Shown here piece by piece: positions 48,890-62,000 of a stretch of DNA of 64,000 nt. This DNA comes from Lanius collurio. Its lineage: Eukaryota > Chordata > Aves > Passeriformes > Laniidae. The notes beneath the pieces are model-generated. The model had not been told where the DNA came from. It worked only from the letters and a program-made list of their open reading frames with translations, and made no database searches. Positions within the stretch are counted from its first letter, which is position 1; the number at the start of each line of letters is the position of its first letter. The DNA lies in the NCBI GenBank assembly GCA_020086605.1, contig JACBWW010000004.1, forward strand, positions 32,852,030-32,916,029, in the 5' to 3' direction. A program made the translations under genes and the position numbers.

Positions 48890-51120
48890 TCTTCAACAAT
48901 CAAGGATGTATTTATCGAAGCAGAGGTTGAAAATCAAATTCACATGGTAAAATCTGTGGAAGGACCTTAAACTGACCTTAAGCAGATTGTATGAATTTAC
49001 TTTCTGACATAAGTGACTTGATGAACTTAGACTGGGTGTTTGGAGACATCCAAGTGAAAAAAGGGGCTATTCCCCTTGCAGAGGTGTCAAACAAAAGCTC
49101 CTGGGTTTACAATGACAGGTAATTCAACATTCCGTTGTTGAATGGAAATAATGGTGGTCTGTCTTTTGGAGGAAACTCCTGCTATATCTGACTGTTCTCC
49201 TCTAGGTCTATTTTTGAGATCCATTTTTTCCAAGAGCTATTTTTGATTTTAAAAGAGTGACTTTCTTGCATTGTTATCAGACCACTCTTAAACTGCATTA
49301 GTTCTTTTGTTACCTGTTGCAGATATGTAAAATTCTCATTAGAACAGTTTGCTGCTGAAAGTTGCAGACCTTCACCACTGTTGTTTGCCAGTGCTGCCAC
49401 ATCCAACTCGTGTGGATAAGGCTGTAACACCACTCTGCTGTGTGTCTGTAGACAAAGCGTGTGGAAATAGTAGTTTAGGAGGTGTATAGCAGTCCTTCCC
49501 CAGGCAAAATAAGCTATTAAGGCAAACTACTATTCTACCACAGGACAAAATTTATGTAGGCCATGCCTGAGTCTTGGAACAAGTTTTCTGACGTACCAAT
49601 GGACACATGAATGTAGAATAGGGAAGAATGGAAAAGTTCAAAGGTGGCTGTGCCAACCAGATTGCAGTCCAAGAATGTCACTCTAGGACATGAGAAAGAA
49701 CACACAGAGACGAGAGATTTCAGAAGGCCTAAAAGGCATCTATGTTTATTTACTTCCAAATTTATAGATTTCTTAACCAGGAGAAGGATTGGGTGAACAA
49801 GGTCACTTCCTCTACAAAGACATTGGCTACAAGAGATGCCCATCAGGGTATTTTTGTCATAGTGCAGGTATGTAAACATTCTTACAGTTAGAAAAACATA
49901 GTTATTGTTTACATGAAAAACTGTGAGAACTCTGACTCCAAAAGTAGAAACATCAGAAAGCTGAGAGAACTAGGCAGCACAAGAATAATCTGGGCATCAG
50001 GCTGCAAATGTGGGAATGACATGAGGTTGGAAGGGATGTGATATCTGCATGCATGTACATGCCAGTACCTCTTTGAGTTGGTTTTCTTTGGATGTAAATT
50101 GGTGTGATTGTGTTTATGATGTATCTGCACATTTTAAAAACTGTTTTTAGGGGAAACATGTTGGTTTTCTGGTGTGTTGGGTATTTTTACCTCTCCCCAT
50201 AAAGTACTAGATGAGCAGTATTTAAATAAGTCTTTATTTGAAACTATAGGTCAGACTTGCTCACTTCTCAGAGTGACAGAAAAACTGTCAAGGTTTTCTC
50301 TTTGTAATTTAACTGAAGCAAGATTTTTCCAAGCAGTGATGGGTTATCACAGATCAGTTGGGTACAATGTGGAACACATAGGCTCTTCTGTCAGAGACAG
50401 AGCAAGAGCACTTAGGTTATATTTCCACAACCAAAATCATCTGGGTCCATCCAGTCCCATCACCAAACAGAAAATGGTGATACATCAGATAATGGAAAGA
50501 GGGAGGGAAGAGGAGCTGCAATATGAAGGCACCAAGACTGAGATACAGAAGAGTGGTATGGAATGTCTCTACAGGATACAAAGTAATTGCTGAGGCCACC
50601 CTTCTTGGTAAGAGACTGAGCTGCTTTCTCAGCCTCTTCCTGAGGACTAAATCTCTGACTGGAATGGCATTATCATGGAATAAAGATTTCCAAGAGGGAC
50701 TTCAGAGTCTAATTGCATCTGTGCCACTATAATGATTCAAGCAGCAAAACTTTCTTGGGCAAATATGGGTGCAGCTTTCCCTTTGGTTCTCTTCTGGGAA
50801 TGGCATAAAGAAAAGAAATATATTGGAATGGAGTTACTAGTTAAATAGTAACTTTAATAGTAACTATAATAGTAAAATAATAGTTAAAGTTACTGTTTTC
50901 TTAAAGAAGTAGAAAGAGGTTATTTTTTTTAATGGTCCATCAGCCATAGTGATGCTGCTCAGGGCCAGCTCTAAGCGTGGTACTAACATGTAACCAAATC
51001 ATGCACGCTTCCCCAACAATGCAATTCCAGTTTGTAATTAGGGATACAGTGAGCATCACTAGTTAAGGACAACTCTAGTGAAGTTTTACTGGGGCAGCAG
51101 GTCTTTTTATTTCCTAGTAA
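48890..51120. other. Stretch between EXD1 and the INO80 promoter, no gene seen
   Basis: Holds the longest isolated plus-strand frame here (50174-50593, 139 codons), which has no recognisable domain. A tiny 36-nt interval with good splice borders (49101-49136 region) is not supported by homology. Confidence 0.45.
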
Positions 51121-51123
51121 CTG

Positions 51124-51657
51124 TGTGAGGTGGTTTAAACCCAGCTGGCAACTAAGCACCATGAAGCTGCTCCCTCCTGTTCTGCCCCAGTGGAATGGGG
51201 CAGAGAATCAAAAGTAAAACTTGTAGATTAAGAACAGTTTAATAATTGAAAATAAAGTAAAACATAGTAATCAATAGTAAGAATGATAAAAAGGGAAAGA
51301 AAAACAAACAAGTGATGCACAATACAATTGCTCACCCCACGCTGACAAATGCCAGATCCCCTTCCTGAATCCAGATCGGCCTCATTTCCAGGCAGCTCCC
51401 CTCAGTTATGCTGGGCATAATGCTCTGTGGTATGGAATATCCCTTTGGTCAGTTCGGGTCAGTCGTCCTGGCTGTGCACCCTCCCAAGATTTTTCTTCCT
51501 CCTCAGTGGCAGAGGATGAGCCACAACAAAAAAGTCCTTGTCTTAGGATAAACACGACTTAGCAAAACTCAGAACATCAGTTTTTTATTCTAAATGCAAA
51601 ACTCAGCACTGTCCCAGCTGTTCAGAAATTAACTCCATCCCAGCCAAAACGAGGACA
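51124..51657 (-). mobile_element. Solo LTR, reverse orientation
   Basis: Reads 'ggtggtttaaacccagctgg' at the left and 'ccagccaaaacgaggaca' at the right, the reverse complement of the LTR family at 29652 and 43240. The exact target duplication is unclear. It lies about 300 bp upstream of the INO80 CpG island. Confidence 0.8.
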
Positions 51658-51949
51658 CTGGTATCTACTGAGCGCTGGACTGACACAGCTTAGTCATGAA
51701 ATACAGATTTTTATCGCTATGCAGTAGGTGGATTATTCATCCATTTAAAGATCTGCTGTAAGTGTACTAGTTAATGGGTTTTTGAAGGTAGCGGTGCTGA
51801 ACAGCTGACGGCCACACCGTGTTTACACCCCAAAACATCTTTGCAATTAACATTCAGGCCTATTTCGTCCAGAGCTCCTCTGAAGCAACTCTTAGTGCAT
51901 GACAAAGCGAAAGGGGTAGAACGCACGCAGCCTCACCAAATGCCCCCAT

Positions 51950-53083
51950 ATGTTAACACTGACGGCGCCCCGGTTCCAGCTCCGCCAGCCCCCTCACCGC
52001 TCTCATCAGTTGCGGGGGCTGCCAGGCCGGCACAAGCTGGGTGGCTGCCGTGAGCGGCGCCCGCGACGCCCACACACCCACAGCACCGGCTCCCCGGCTG
52101 CCCCGGGCCCGGGGGCGGCAGCGAGAGGATCCCGGGGCCCGAGTGGGGCCGGGCCCGCCCCGCGCCCCCCACGGCACCTCAAGGGCGAGTGCGCGTCACT
52201 TCCGGGACGCACCCGCCTCCCCGCGCCAGCATCGCGAGACCCCGCCCCGCCTCGCGCGAGACTCGCTGGCTCACCCGGCCGCCTGGCCGAGTCCCTTCGG
52301 CAATTTCCGTCACCGCCAGACCCTACCAATCGGCCGCAGGAGCGCATCGATGAGCAAAGGCCCCCCGCGGGGTCCCTGCGGGGTCGAGCCCCGCGGTGCG
52401 GGCATGGGGTCCGTGTGGCGGCCACGGCGGCGCGGGCGGGGCGGTGGGGCCCAGGCACGGACTCGGGGCGGCGGGGAGACATGCGGCGTTCGATTGATCA
52501 GGCCTGGGCATGGCGCCTCTCCTCCCCCCCGCCATGGCTCCCCGTGTCCCTGCTCCTCTCCTCTCAGTGAGCGAAAGTGGCCGCCGCCGCCGTCCCAGCG
52601 CCCGCAGCCGCCGCCTCCTCCTCAGCACCAGCGCGGGCGCCATCTTGGCGAGGCAGGGGCCGGGAGCGCCCCGCGGTAGGAGACAGGCCACGCCAGCCCC
52701 GGCAACGCGGGGCGAGAGGCCGGGTGGAGCAAGCGGGGGAGCGAGCCCAGGAGACACCCCCAGCCCCCCGCCGCCGCCGCCGCCGCCGCGTCGCCGCCGG
52801 GCCCGCTACTCAGGTTAGTCACAGCGGCCACTGCGCAAGGACACGCCGGGCCGGGGCTACTGGAGGCGGCAGTGGGGGTGCCGGGCGGGCAGGCCGCGGC
52901 TTCACCCGCCGCGCCGACCGGCGGCCGCAGCAGCCGGGCCTTTTCTTAAAGAGACAGGCCCCTTCCCCGCCCTGCCCGCCGGATGCGCCCCACGGTACCG
53001 GCGGCCGTGGAGCTGCCGTTCCCCCCCACGCCCCGTCTGGAGAGGCCGCCGGGCCCCGCCACGCTCAGGGGGGGCCTGTGCGG
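51950..53083 (+). promoter_or_regulatory. CpG-island promoter of INO80
   Basis: A dense CpG block with an ETS-type site (CACTTCCGGG, 52197-52206), a CCAAT box near 52326, GC boxes, a CGCGAGA-type element near 52234, and a YY1-type motif GCCATCTTGGCG at 52639-52650 in the inferred first exon. There is no TATA box. It is truncated on the right by an assembly gap. Confidence 0.75.
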
Positions 53084-56000
53084 NNNNNNNNNNNNNNNNN
53101 NNNNNNNNNNNNNNNNNNNNNNNNNNNNNNNNNNNNNNNNNNNNNNNNNNNNNNNNNNNNNNNNNNNNNNNNNNNNNNNNNNNNNNNNNNNNNNNNNNNN
53201 NNNNNNNNNNNNNNNNNNNNNNNNNNNNNNNNNNNNNNNNNNNNNNNNNNNNNNNNNNNNNNNNNNNNNNNNNNNNNNNNNNNNNNNNNNNNNNNNNNNN
53301 NNNNNNNNNNNNNNNNNNNNNNNNNNNNNNNNNNNNNNNNNNNNNNNNNNNNNNNNNNNNNNNNNNNNNNNNNNNNNNNNNNNNNNNNNNNNNNNNNNNN
53401 NNNNNNNNNNNNNNNNNNNGGGCTTTACAGTATTTCATATGAAATACTGTATTTGTTTTTTTAAAAGCCATAGTGTCTTACAGATCCAAGTTATATTTAA
53501 GACACTCCCATTAAAAAAAAACCAAAACAACCATATGGGAATTATGTTTTGCTTGAGAGCGTGGTATATAGCTCTTGGAAATGGTTGTTAGTGTAACTAT
53601 ACATTTGCCAAAGCCAGCTAAAATGTGAGTGGGGAAAGGAAGTAATTCTCCTTCAAGCAAAATAGTTCTTCAGGTTTTTTATACCACCACAATTTTCTCT
53701 ATTGGAGATTATATGCACCTAAAGAAGTCTGACAATATATATATTTGTGTCAGGATTTATTCTGGAGATACTACCACTGGAAAATCTCACAGCATTAACA
53801 ATTCTGCTGCTCCAGTGAGAGCTGTATGTCTCAATTCTCAATTTTTTCAAGGAGAAAAAGTATTTTAGGTGTTTGTATCAGTTTAGAAAATCTGTCTTAA
53901 TAAAGTGGTGTCAAATTGCAAAGCACAAAAAAACCCACGTGTGGGAAAAACCCAGAAAACTGCTAAAATTGCAAGGCAACCAAGGTGTCATAGAAGATTG
54001 TATTCTTGTGCAGTGTTTAATCCTGCACTATGGATAAAACCTTCAATGCTGTAAATAACTGAGGAATACATACTTTCTGTGGTTTCAGGTTTTTGTTAGC
54101 ATGGATGTTTTGTCAGTGTGCTTACAGTGATGGGATGGAGTAGAAAAAAGAAACTACTTCTGTGGGCTGAAATACTGGAACAAATACTGGTGCTCACCTG
54201 CCAGCTGGTCACACTTCATATCCAGCATTTACTGTGTGGCTGGTGAGACTGTATTAGTTTTACCTCCCTGATTTGCCTTGCATTTGTCATAGGCTAAGAA
54301 GAGATGCTGTGGATTAGCTGCAATCCAGTACCTTTTACTTCCATGACATCTTGTGTTTGTGTATGTGCCCTCATCTAGGAGTGGAGTTGTTATCATTATT
54401 TTCTATGATGGTTGATGTTAGTCATAAAGAGCAGAAAAAGTAATCCTCTGGGCCTTGTCTGAGGTATAGAGGTGGCAGCTGCTGAAGGGAAAAAATACAA
54501 GAAACTTGTGGATGAAAAAGTACTGTTTCAAACAGCTCTGCAAAGCAAACCCCATCCAGCTTGCATCTAGGCACAACCAAATTTTGCAGTTACCACGTAC
54601 GGGGTTCCTGTTTGATACCAGTAAGAAAAGTTTGCTGGGCTTTCATTCAGAAATATGCAGTGGATGGATATTTGTTTAAATCAGGAGACTCTACTTTTAA
54701 AGCTCAGCTGCTTCAGGAGCCCATGGTTTTGCTGCTTGGTTGGAGCAGGTCAGTGAGCATAAGATTTAGAAACCTTGTTATAAAACCTAACTGCTCTCAG
54801 AAGATGTCCTTGGAGGATTCTTCTCCAGAGCTGGATATTTACTTACTGACTGGATGCTATAATGGGTAGACTTAAAAAAAACCCAAGGGTGAGGGAAGAA
54901 ACCTCACAACTACATTAACACTGAACTAAGCAATGTGATTTAAAACAGGATAAGGAAGGCTCTTTCAGACCTGAACTTGGATATTAAAAAAATACAATTA
55001 TTATGAAAGTTATGGAAGTTATTACATTCCTGCTGATATTTTACCTGTACTTTTAATAATTCAGTGGTCCACATGATACAATTAAATGGCTTCAGCGTGA
55101 ACTCCTAATTAAGAATGCTAGAAAATTCAAAGTGCCAGCCAGGCAGTGCAGAAACTATTTATTTCTAAATGCTGTTTTTTCTAAACTAGTAGAACTCTAG
55201 GGGAAAGGAGGGGAGAAAGCAAATAGCTATTGAATTTGATACTGAAACTTAAAATTGGTATATATTAGTAGAAAGTCGTAGTGGCACAAGGATTACTCTG
55301 CAGCTTCTGCTCATTTTACCCCTGTAACATATGAGTATTTACCTATATGTTACCATCAGTAATGAAATATTTTCAAATATCTGTGTTTGTCCATAAACTG
55401 AGTAGGCAAAAGGATGGGTTTGTTTCAAAAATGTGAAAGAAGAATGGAATGAGTGTCATCACCATGTAAATCTGCTGAAGCAGTATGATGGTGATGTTGT
55501 AAACAGTTACATACAGTAGTGGATCAGGCTGTTTGTCTCTTATTTGTTTGTTCCTATCTTCTCTCACTTCAGTGTTCAAGCAGTTTTTGCTATTGGAAAT
55601 CTTTGTTTCTTAAAGCCTAGAGTGGAATTGAAAGAACACAGAACAAAGAATTATCTGTCACTTAGCCTTCTGTATTACTACTTTGATCAGCAGAGAAGCA
55701 CTCCCTGTTAGCATATAAATAAATGAAAGACTAAACTAAATGTCTGAATTATTCACTATTCAGTATGCTTGTGTAACACTTACTAAATTTCTTTGGGCAT
55801 TGTAAATATGTTTTAAGGATATTGTTAAGCTCTCCTGTGCTTATTTGTTTATTTGGTAGGCAAGATACAGACTAGTAACTGTTTTGAAGACAAGAGTAAT
55901 TATTGTTGTATGTACAGGAGCCTTGTGGAGCAATTAAAATAGGAAGACAAGCAAAAGCATGCATTTTTATATGAGGGAAATGCAGAGTACTTATACTACA

Positions 56001-59000
56001 TCAGGTCAAGGAGGACTTTATTAAATATGGAAATACAAGGTTTCTTGATGTGGAAAGTAGTATTTAAAAGCATAGATAATTGAAAAAAAAGTAAGCGTAA
56101 GACAGGTCCTCAGCACGTGTGTACCTGCTTAGCACTGTACACAACAAGGGCTTTTGATGTGTTAAAGTATGGAATGAAACTTCCTCTTCACAGTTACTGC
56201 AGTCAGTGCAGAGAGATACTGCCGCTTGCTCTGATATTTGCATGGGAACCCTGTGCAGTAGCAATGAGCCACTACTGAGAAAATATCTAAGTTTTCTACT
56301 TACTAAACACATCTGTGAGCATCTTTTTCTAGGGTCATTTATATGCCACAAGTAAAGAGAGAGTCTTCTGCTGGGTTATCTCCTAAACTATATGAACAGG
56401 GAGCTGGATAAGCACGACTGGAGCAGGGGCACTGATCCAGTCTGGTGGATCCATGCAGACCACTGCTTAGGCAAGTGTGTCTGGGCAGAAAGAATAATGT
56501 CCAGTTACTCATTTTGGATCAGGAAGATGATTGTGTTTGTTTTTCCTCTGGCCTGTTTGCCATCCTGCAATTAAAAACTTGTCCTCAAGTCTGTCTTAAT
56601 TCTTCGCCTATATTGTGCTCTTAAGCTTGTGTAGTTTTGTGAGGGCAAGGCTCTTTGTAGGGCAGTAGAGTACATTTGGTTTGTTAGATTCCTCAGAGGC
56701 GGTGAATCCAAATCAAGTCCTGTGTGCTTTGTGCCCTTTGGGGCATGTTTTTCTCCCCAGAGGACAGGTAATGCCACTAAACGTGGAGTTTCGGGACTGT
56801 GGTTTTCTGCAAAGAGCAGGCAGATGAAAGATGCCATGTTGTTTTGAGTTAGCCATGTTAATATAATACATGCTGTTGTTGATAGATACATTTTGAAATA
56901 GAATTATAAGTGTAGGGTCTGACAAGCCCCTGTCCTGGCAGGAAGCCCTTGTTTAGATAAAGGGAACTGCAGCATCTCCAGAGGGCCCCTGCCCTGGCAG
57001 GGAGGCCTGGAGATAAGGAGGTTGCACAATCTCCCTGCAAGCCCCTCTTGGGGAAACAGGAGCCTTTTGGGTTACGGCGAGAAAAGACAGACCCATGATC
57101 CTCTAGGAAACTATATGTAAAATACCCTAGTACCCATTGGTTTCTCACCCTTTCACACCCACCTCTGTACCCCCATAAAAGAGACCCCTCTGCCCCGAGT
57201 CGGCAGAGGATCTGTCTCTGGTCACCCCTTCGCAGAAGATGGAAGAATAAAGCTGCTTCTGTGGAACCACCAGCAGGACCTCTCCTCTCTCTATCCGGGC
57301 CTGGCCCTGGGGGTTTGCCTTGCAGAGCAGAGCTGAAATCACTGCTGAATCACTAAGAGCTGATGGCTGCTGAGCCAGGCACCTCTGCAGGCAACCCCGG
57401 CCGAGGGCTGAGAGAAGCCACGACCCCCTGGGAGACGGTTCCTCGCGGGATCACCTCTCCGGGTCTGCTACGGCTTCTTGGGTCTGAGCCTCAGACCAGC
57501 CCGGGCTGGGAGAACCCTCTGAGCATTAACAGATAACAGTTTGCTATGATACCAGGGAAATTTTTACTCTTGTAATATATGTAATTTTTATTGGTGCTCA
57601 GAAGGAAAACCCCTTTCAACTTCAAGGTGTCCTTTTCTGCCACCTCATGAATGATCTCTTCCCTTAGAGACACAAGTTTCACGTTTCCTCTCATTTTTTA
57701 ACCCTTTAACTTAATTTCTTCACAGAAAGGGTTGCCAAGTATTGGAACAGTCTGCCCAGGCATGAGTTTGAGTCGCTGTCCCTGGAGGTATTTAGAAGGT
57801 GTGTGGATGTGGTACTTGGGGACATGGTTTAGTGGTCGAGTTGGCAGTGTTGGATTAGCAGCTGGGTTTGATGATCCTAGAATTCCAGCCTAAATGATTT
57901 TGTGGTTCATAGCTCTCTTTTCTTGGAAGACAGTTCTTGATTTCAGTTTTTTGTTTGGTTGGTTTGGTTTCAAATACCTGTTAAAGTACTATGACATATG
58001 TAGGTGAAAGTTGCTTGAACAATGTGCATCTTACTACCCTTATCATAGGGAAAGCTTTCAGGTGCTGTTCTGCTGGAAATAAGTGTTTGTTGACAGCAGT
58101 CAGTCATTCAGTTGCCATCAGGTATGTGAAGACTTAATATGTAGAAAGCTTCAGTCTAAAAATAATTTTTAAATCAGAGCCGTTACCTTGTCTAACAAAT
58201 TCTGGTGTGTTGGTTATTCTCTCTGGGTGAGGATGTTAACTCAAGACTATATATACTAGAAATACTACAATAATAGTATTTATTAAGAAATAATAAAATT
58301 TGCTCTTGTTCTACCACAGCCATTAGTGTTAAGGTGAGAATCACTTATCATAGTTTATTTTAACTTTAGAAGTTCTGAATCTGTTCTGCAATTTTGGAGA
58401 ATAAAAGACTTAGAGAAGGTTAAACACTGGGTTTTGGACCTGTATATGTAAAGACAGAACAACTTGAATATTGGATACCCAATATTTATGTTCACTTACA
58501 TATGCATAAAACAATTTAGTCACTGATTTAATAACTGAACAAATATAAAATGTCTTGCAATAAATTAATGTGAAGTTTGCTTCAGGTTTTGTGGTATTTT
58601 TAAGAAGTGATAGAAACCAGAAGAATCCTTCAGAAGAACAATTAATCTAAGTCTGTCTGGTTTTAATTTGAGCAACGTGTTCTAGTGAGAGGTGTCCCTG
58701 GCAGTGGCAGGGGGGGTTGGAACTAGATATTCTCTGAGGGCCTTTCCAACCTAACCATTCTATGATTTTTGTCCTCCACCAGAAGTAAAAGCTTAAGGCA
58801 TTTATTTATTAGTAAACATTTTAGATCTTGACAGCACTTTCATTTATGCAGTGACAACTCTGGCTTTGGGAATCGTGTATCTTTCTCACTATTATTATAA
58901 CAGTGTTGGCATCTTTTATAGTCAAAGAAAAGTAAAATTTGAGTTGACAGAGGTATTGCTGTAACAATTGTTAGGACATCCTTTGTAGTTGAAGGAAGAG

Positions 59001-62000
59001 AAAACCGCGGTTGATAGAGCAATAAAATGTTTTGATAGATTTGTTTTTAGAGTATGTAGTATGCAAATATTGCAGGGAGGTGCATTTGACTTTATTAAGA
59101 ATCTTAAATCCAGAGAAGAAAGAAAAAAAAAATCAGGTAGACAATTTTTACTAGTTGAAAAACATAATGCTACAATATGTTCTAAATTTTTAAGTATTAA
59201 AATGTATGTTGAAAATTGCTTTTTATGTGTTACTTTTTCTTTAATAAAATAACAGTTGCACTTTAGAATGAAAGGGTTTTTGGTCAAGTATTTGTAGCTT
59301 GTTTGCCAACAGGTAACAGCTGTATTTTCAGTGCTGAAAGAGCAGCGTTGCTTTAAGATAAAAGAGGAATATTACGAGTATTCAGTAGACCACAGCTGTG
59401 AATGGAATGGTGAAAACAACAGAGGAATAGTATTTTTAGTAATTCTCCCTTTTTGGAATAAGTTATTATATATATATATATATACCCTCTGTTTAGGGTT
59501 AAACATGTTATCTTGAATAATGATGAAAGCTTATTTTACATGCTTGAGGACTGTCTTCATAATTCTTAGCATTTCTATGTCACCACTTGGATTATCATAC
59601 TAGGTTAAAACAGTTCTTGTTCCTATCAAACAGCAATTACAAAGTCATAAACCAGAAAACTAAGAATCTAAGTTTTTGGCTGTGGTAGTCCTGTGGTGAA
59701 AAGTTTGAATGAAAATTTCTGTTTACTATACCTATGAACTGCAACCTAAGCTTTTGCCCAGAATTGCCTTGGTAGATCTGTCTGCTCCCCGAGTTTGCTC
59801 CTTTCAGAGGACTTGTGTTGCTGATGGCTGTTGTTTCTTTTTACAGCTGTGTGTTCAGAGGCACCTGTGCATGACGAGAAGTTTGTTCTATGGCCTCAGA
59901 GCTGGGTGCCAGGGAGGATGGCAGCTGCTCAGAGCTGGCAAAACCCCTCTATCTGCAATACCTGGAAAAAGCTCTGCAACTGGATCAGTTCTTACGACAG
60001 ACGTCTGCCATCTTTAACAGGAGTATATCCAGGTACCAAAAGCTTTTCCATTTTCCCTTGGGAAGGCCAAGGAAAGACAGGCATTTTTATTATATTGTTC
60101 CCAGCCAACACCATATTAAGAATTTATTAGTGACTTGTTCATTAGCAACTCTTCTGCTTTAAAGGAAGAGAGGTCACTTGAATTGTTCAGCCTAGAGAAG
60201 AGGAAATCTAAAAAATACTATTAAATTTAATAATAAATCTAGCATTAGCTTCGACTTCTGAAACAAAGCCTTTCTGTTTTTTCTCTGTGGTGACCACTGT
60301 TGGGACCTGGGGGAATAACATGAAGTTTTATCAGGAGAGATTTAGGTGGTTCACTCTGATTCTCTATCCAGAGGGTGGCTGGGCACTGGAACTGACTCTC
60401 CAGGGAAGTGATCACAGCACCAGCCTGACAGAGTTCAAGCAGCGTTTGGACAACTCTCTCAGGCACATGGTGTGGGTCTTGGTGCAATTCTGTGCAGGGC
60501 CAGGAGTTGGACTTAATGATTTTTGTGGATCCCTTCCAACTTGGGATATTTTGTGACTGTAGTGCTTCTCTCACTTCATAGTGATAATACAGTGTGTTAC
60601 CAGCTTGTGTATGAATTAGCACAGTGTTTTAAAGCTCTTTTTTGTAGCTGAGTGGCCAAAACTTTCTTTGTCTGCAAAAAGTAGGATGAGGAAGCCCTGA
60701 GTAGACTTTCAGTGACACTTACAGCCTTTAGTCATAAAGAAAATAGACTATTGTCAGACAAAGAATTTATATATAAGTTGTTGCAATGAGGCATCGTGAA
60801 GGTATGTTTCTGTCCCAAAACAATTACATATTTAATTTCGTCAGTGTTTTGGAATTGTAGAGTTGCAGAACTGGTAACTGAATGGGGAACAGATAACAGG
60901 TATATTTACAAGCATGTAATAGGACCCTCACAAGGATTAGAAAAGGTATAGCTACATTTCTCACATGTCTCAATGATTATGACAATATTGTGCTTTGATT
61001 TGACTTGCTTAGTTCATGTTTCTTTAACTAGATACCTAAAGACTGGAGGTACAGGTTGATAGTATAGCCAGGCTGTTCTGATGATTAACTGTTGCTAAGG
61101 GGTTAATGGAATATTATTGACACCAATATTTCTGATGTGTAAAATTACATCTGAAGCTGTCTCAGTTCTCAAACCTTTAGACAAATGCCCCCATATGAGA
61201 AAGTTGGATGGGCATCTTCTCTTTCAGTATTCTCCTGTCATTGTCACTGTATTATGGATCTTCTTGCAGTGATGAGAGTGAAGATGGATTGGATGACAAT
61301 CCTTTGCTGCCTCAGTCTGGGGATCCCCTGATGCAAGTTAAGGAAGAGCCTCCAGACTCCTTGCTTGGAGAGCCTTCTGGAGCAGGGAATTCTGGGATGC
61401 TGAACACACATTCCCTGAATGGAGTACTCCAGCCAGGTAGGCACGTACTAGGTTGAATCACCGCTTTAAGTTAGGATGGAAAAGCGTTATTTCTTAAGAA
61501 CTTCATTTTTATTTTTTCTCCAAACAGAACCAAAGTCTGAAAAAGGGAGCTTATATAATTTTTCCAAACTGAAGAAAAGCAGAAAGTGGCTGAAGGTAAG
61601 AATATTGGAAAGAAATGCAGCTATTGGAATCTGTGAGTAGTTACCCATCTAGCCATTCTCGGTCATTTAACAGCAGTCCTGGCTAACCAGGGAGGTCCCA
61701 GTTGACTGTAAGTTTGCAAACATGATGCTCATTTGCAAGAAAAGCTGGCAGGAGGATCTAGGGAACTATAGAACTGTCAGCCTGTCCTTGGTGCCGTGAA
61801 AGGCTTTGGAGCAGATCATCTTGAGTGTCACCTGGGAGTGCAGTTTAGTGGCAGACTTGGCAGTGAGTATACATTCAGAATCTGAATTCATTTTAGTACA
61901 CTGTCTAAATTAAACTAATCTGTTATGAAATGTATTAAATGGTGATTTGGGACTCATCTGAAAATTGTTTGTAAGTTGCGCTCAGTAAGTACAAGGTCTC

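Noticed and set aside
50174..50593. A 139-codon plus-strand frame upstream of INO80
   Set aside because: No recognisable domain, no splice or promoter context, and no link to EXD1 or INO80; likely chance.
51841..52831. Several frames of 100-212 codons on both strands
   Set aside because: Compositional frames of the INO80 CpG island, with no domain and no conserved sequence.
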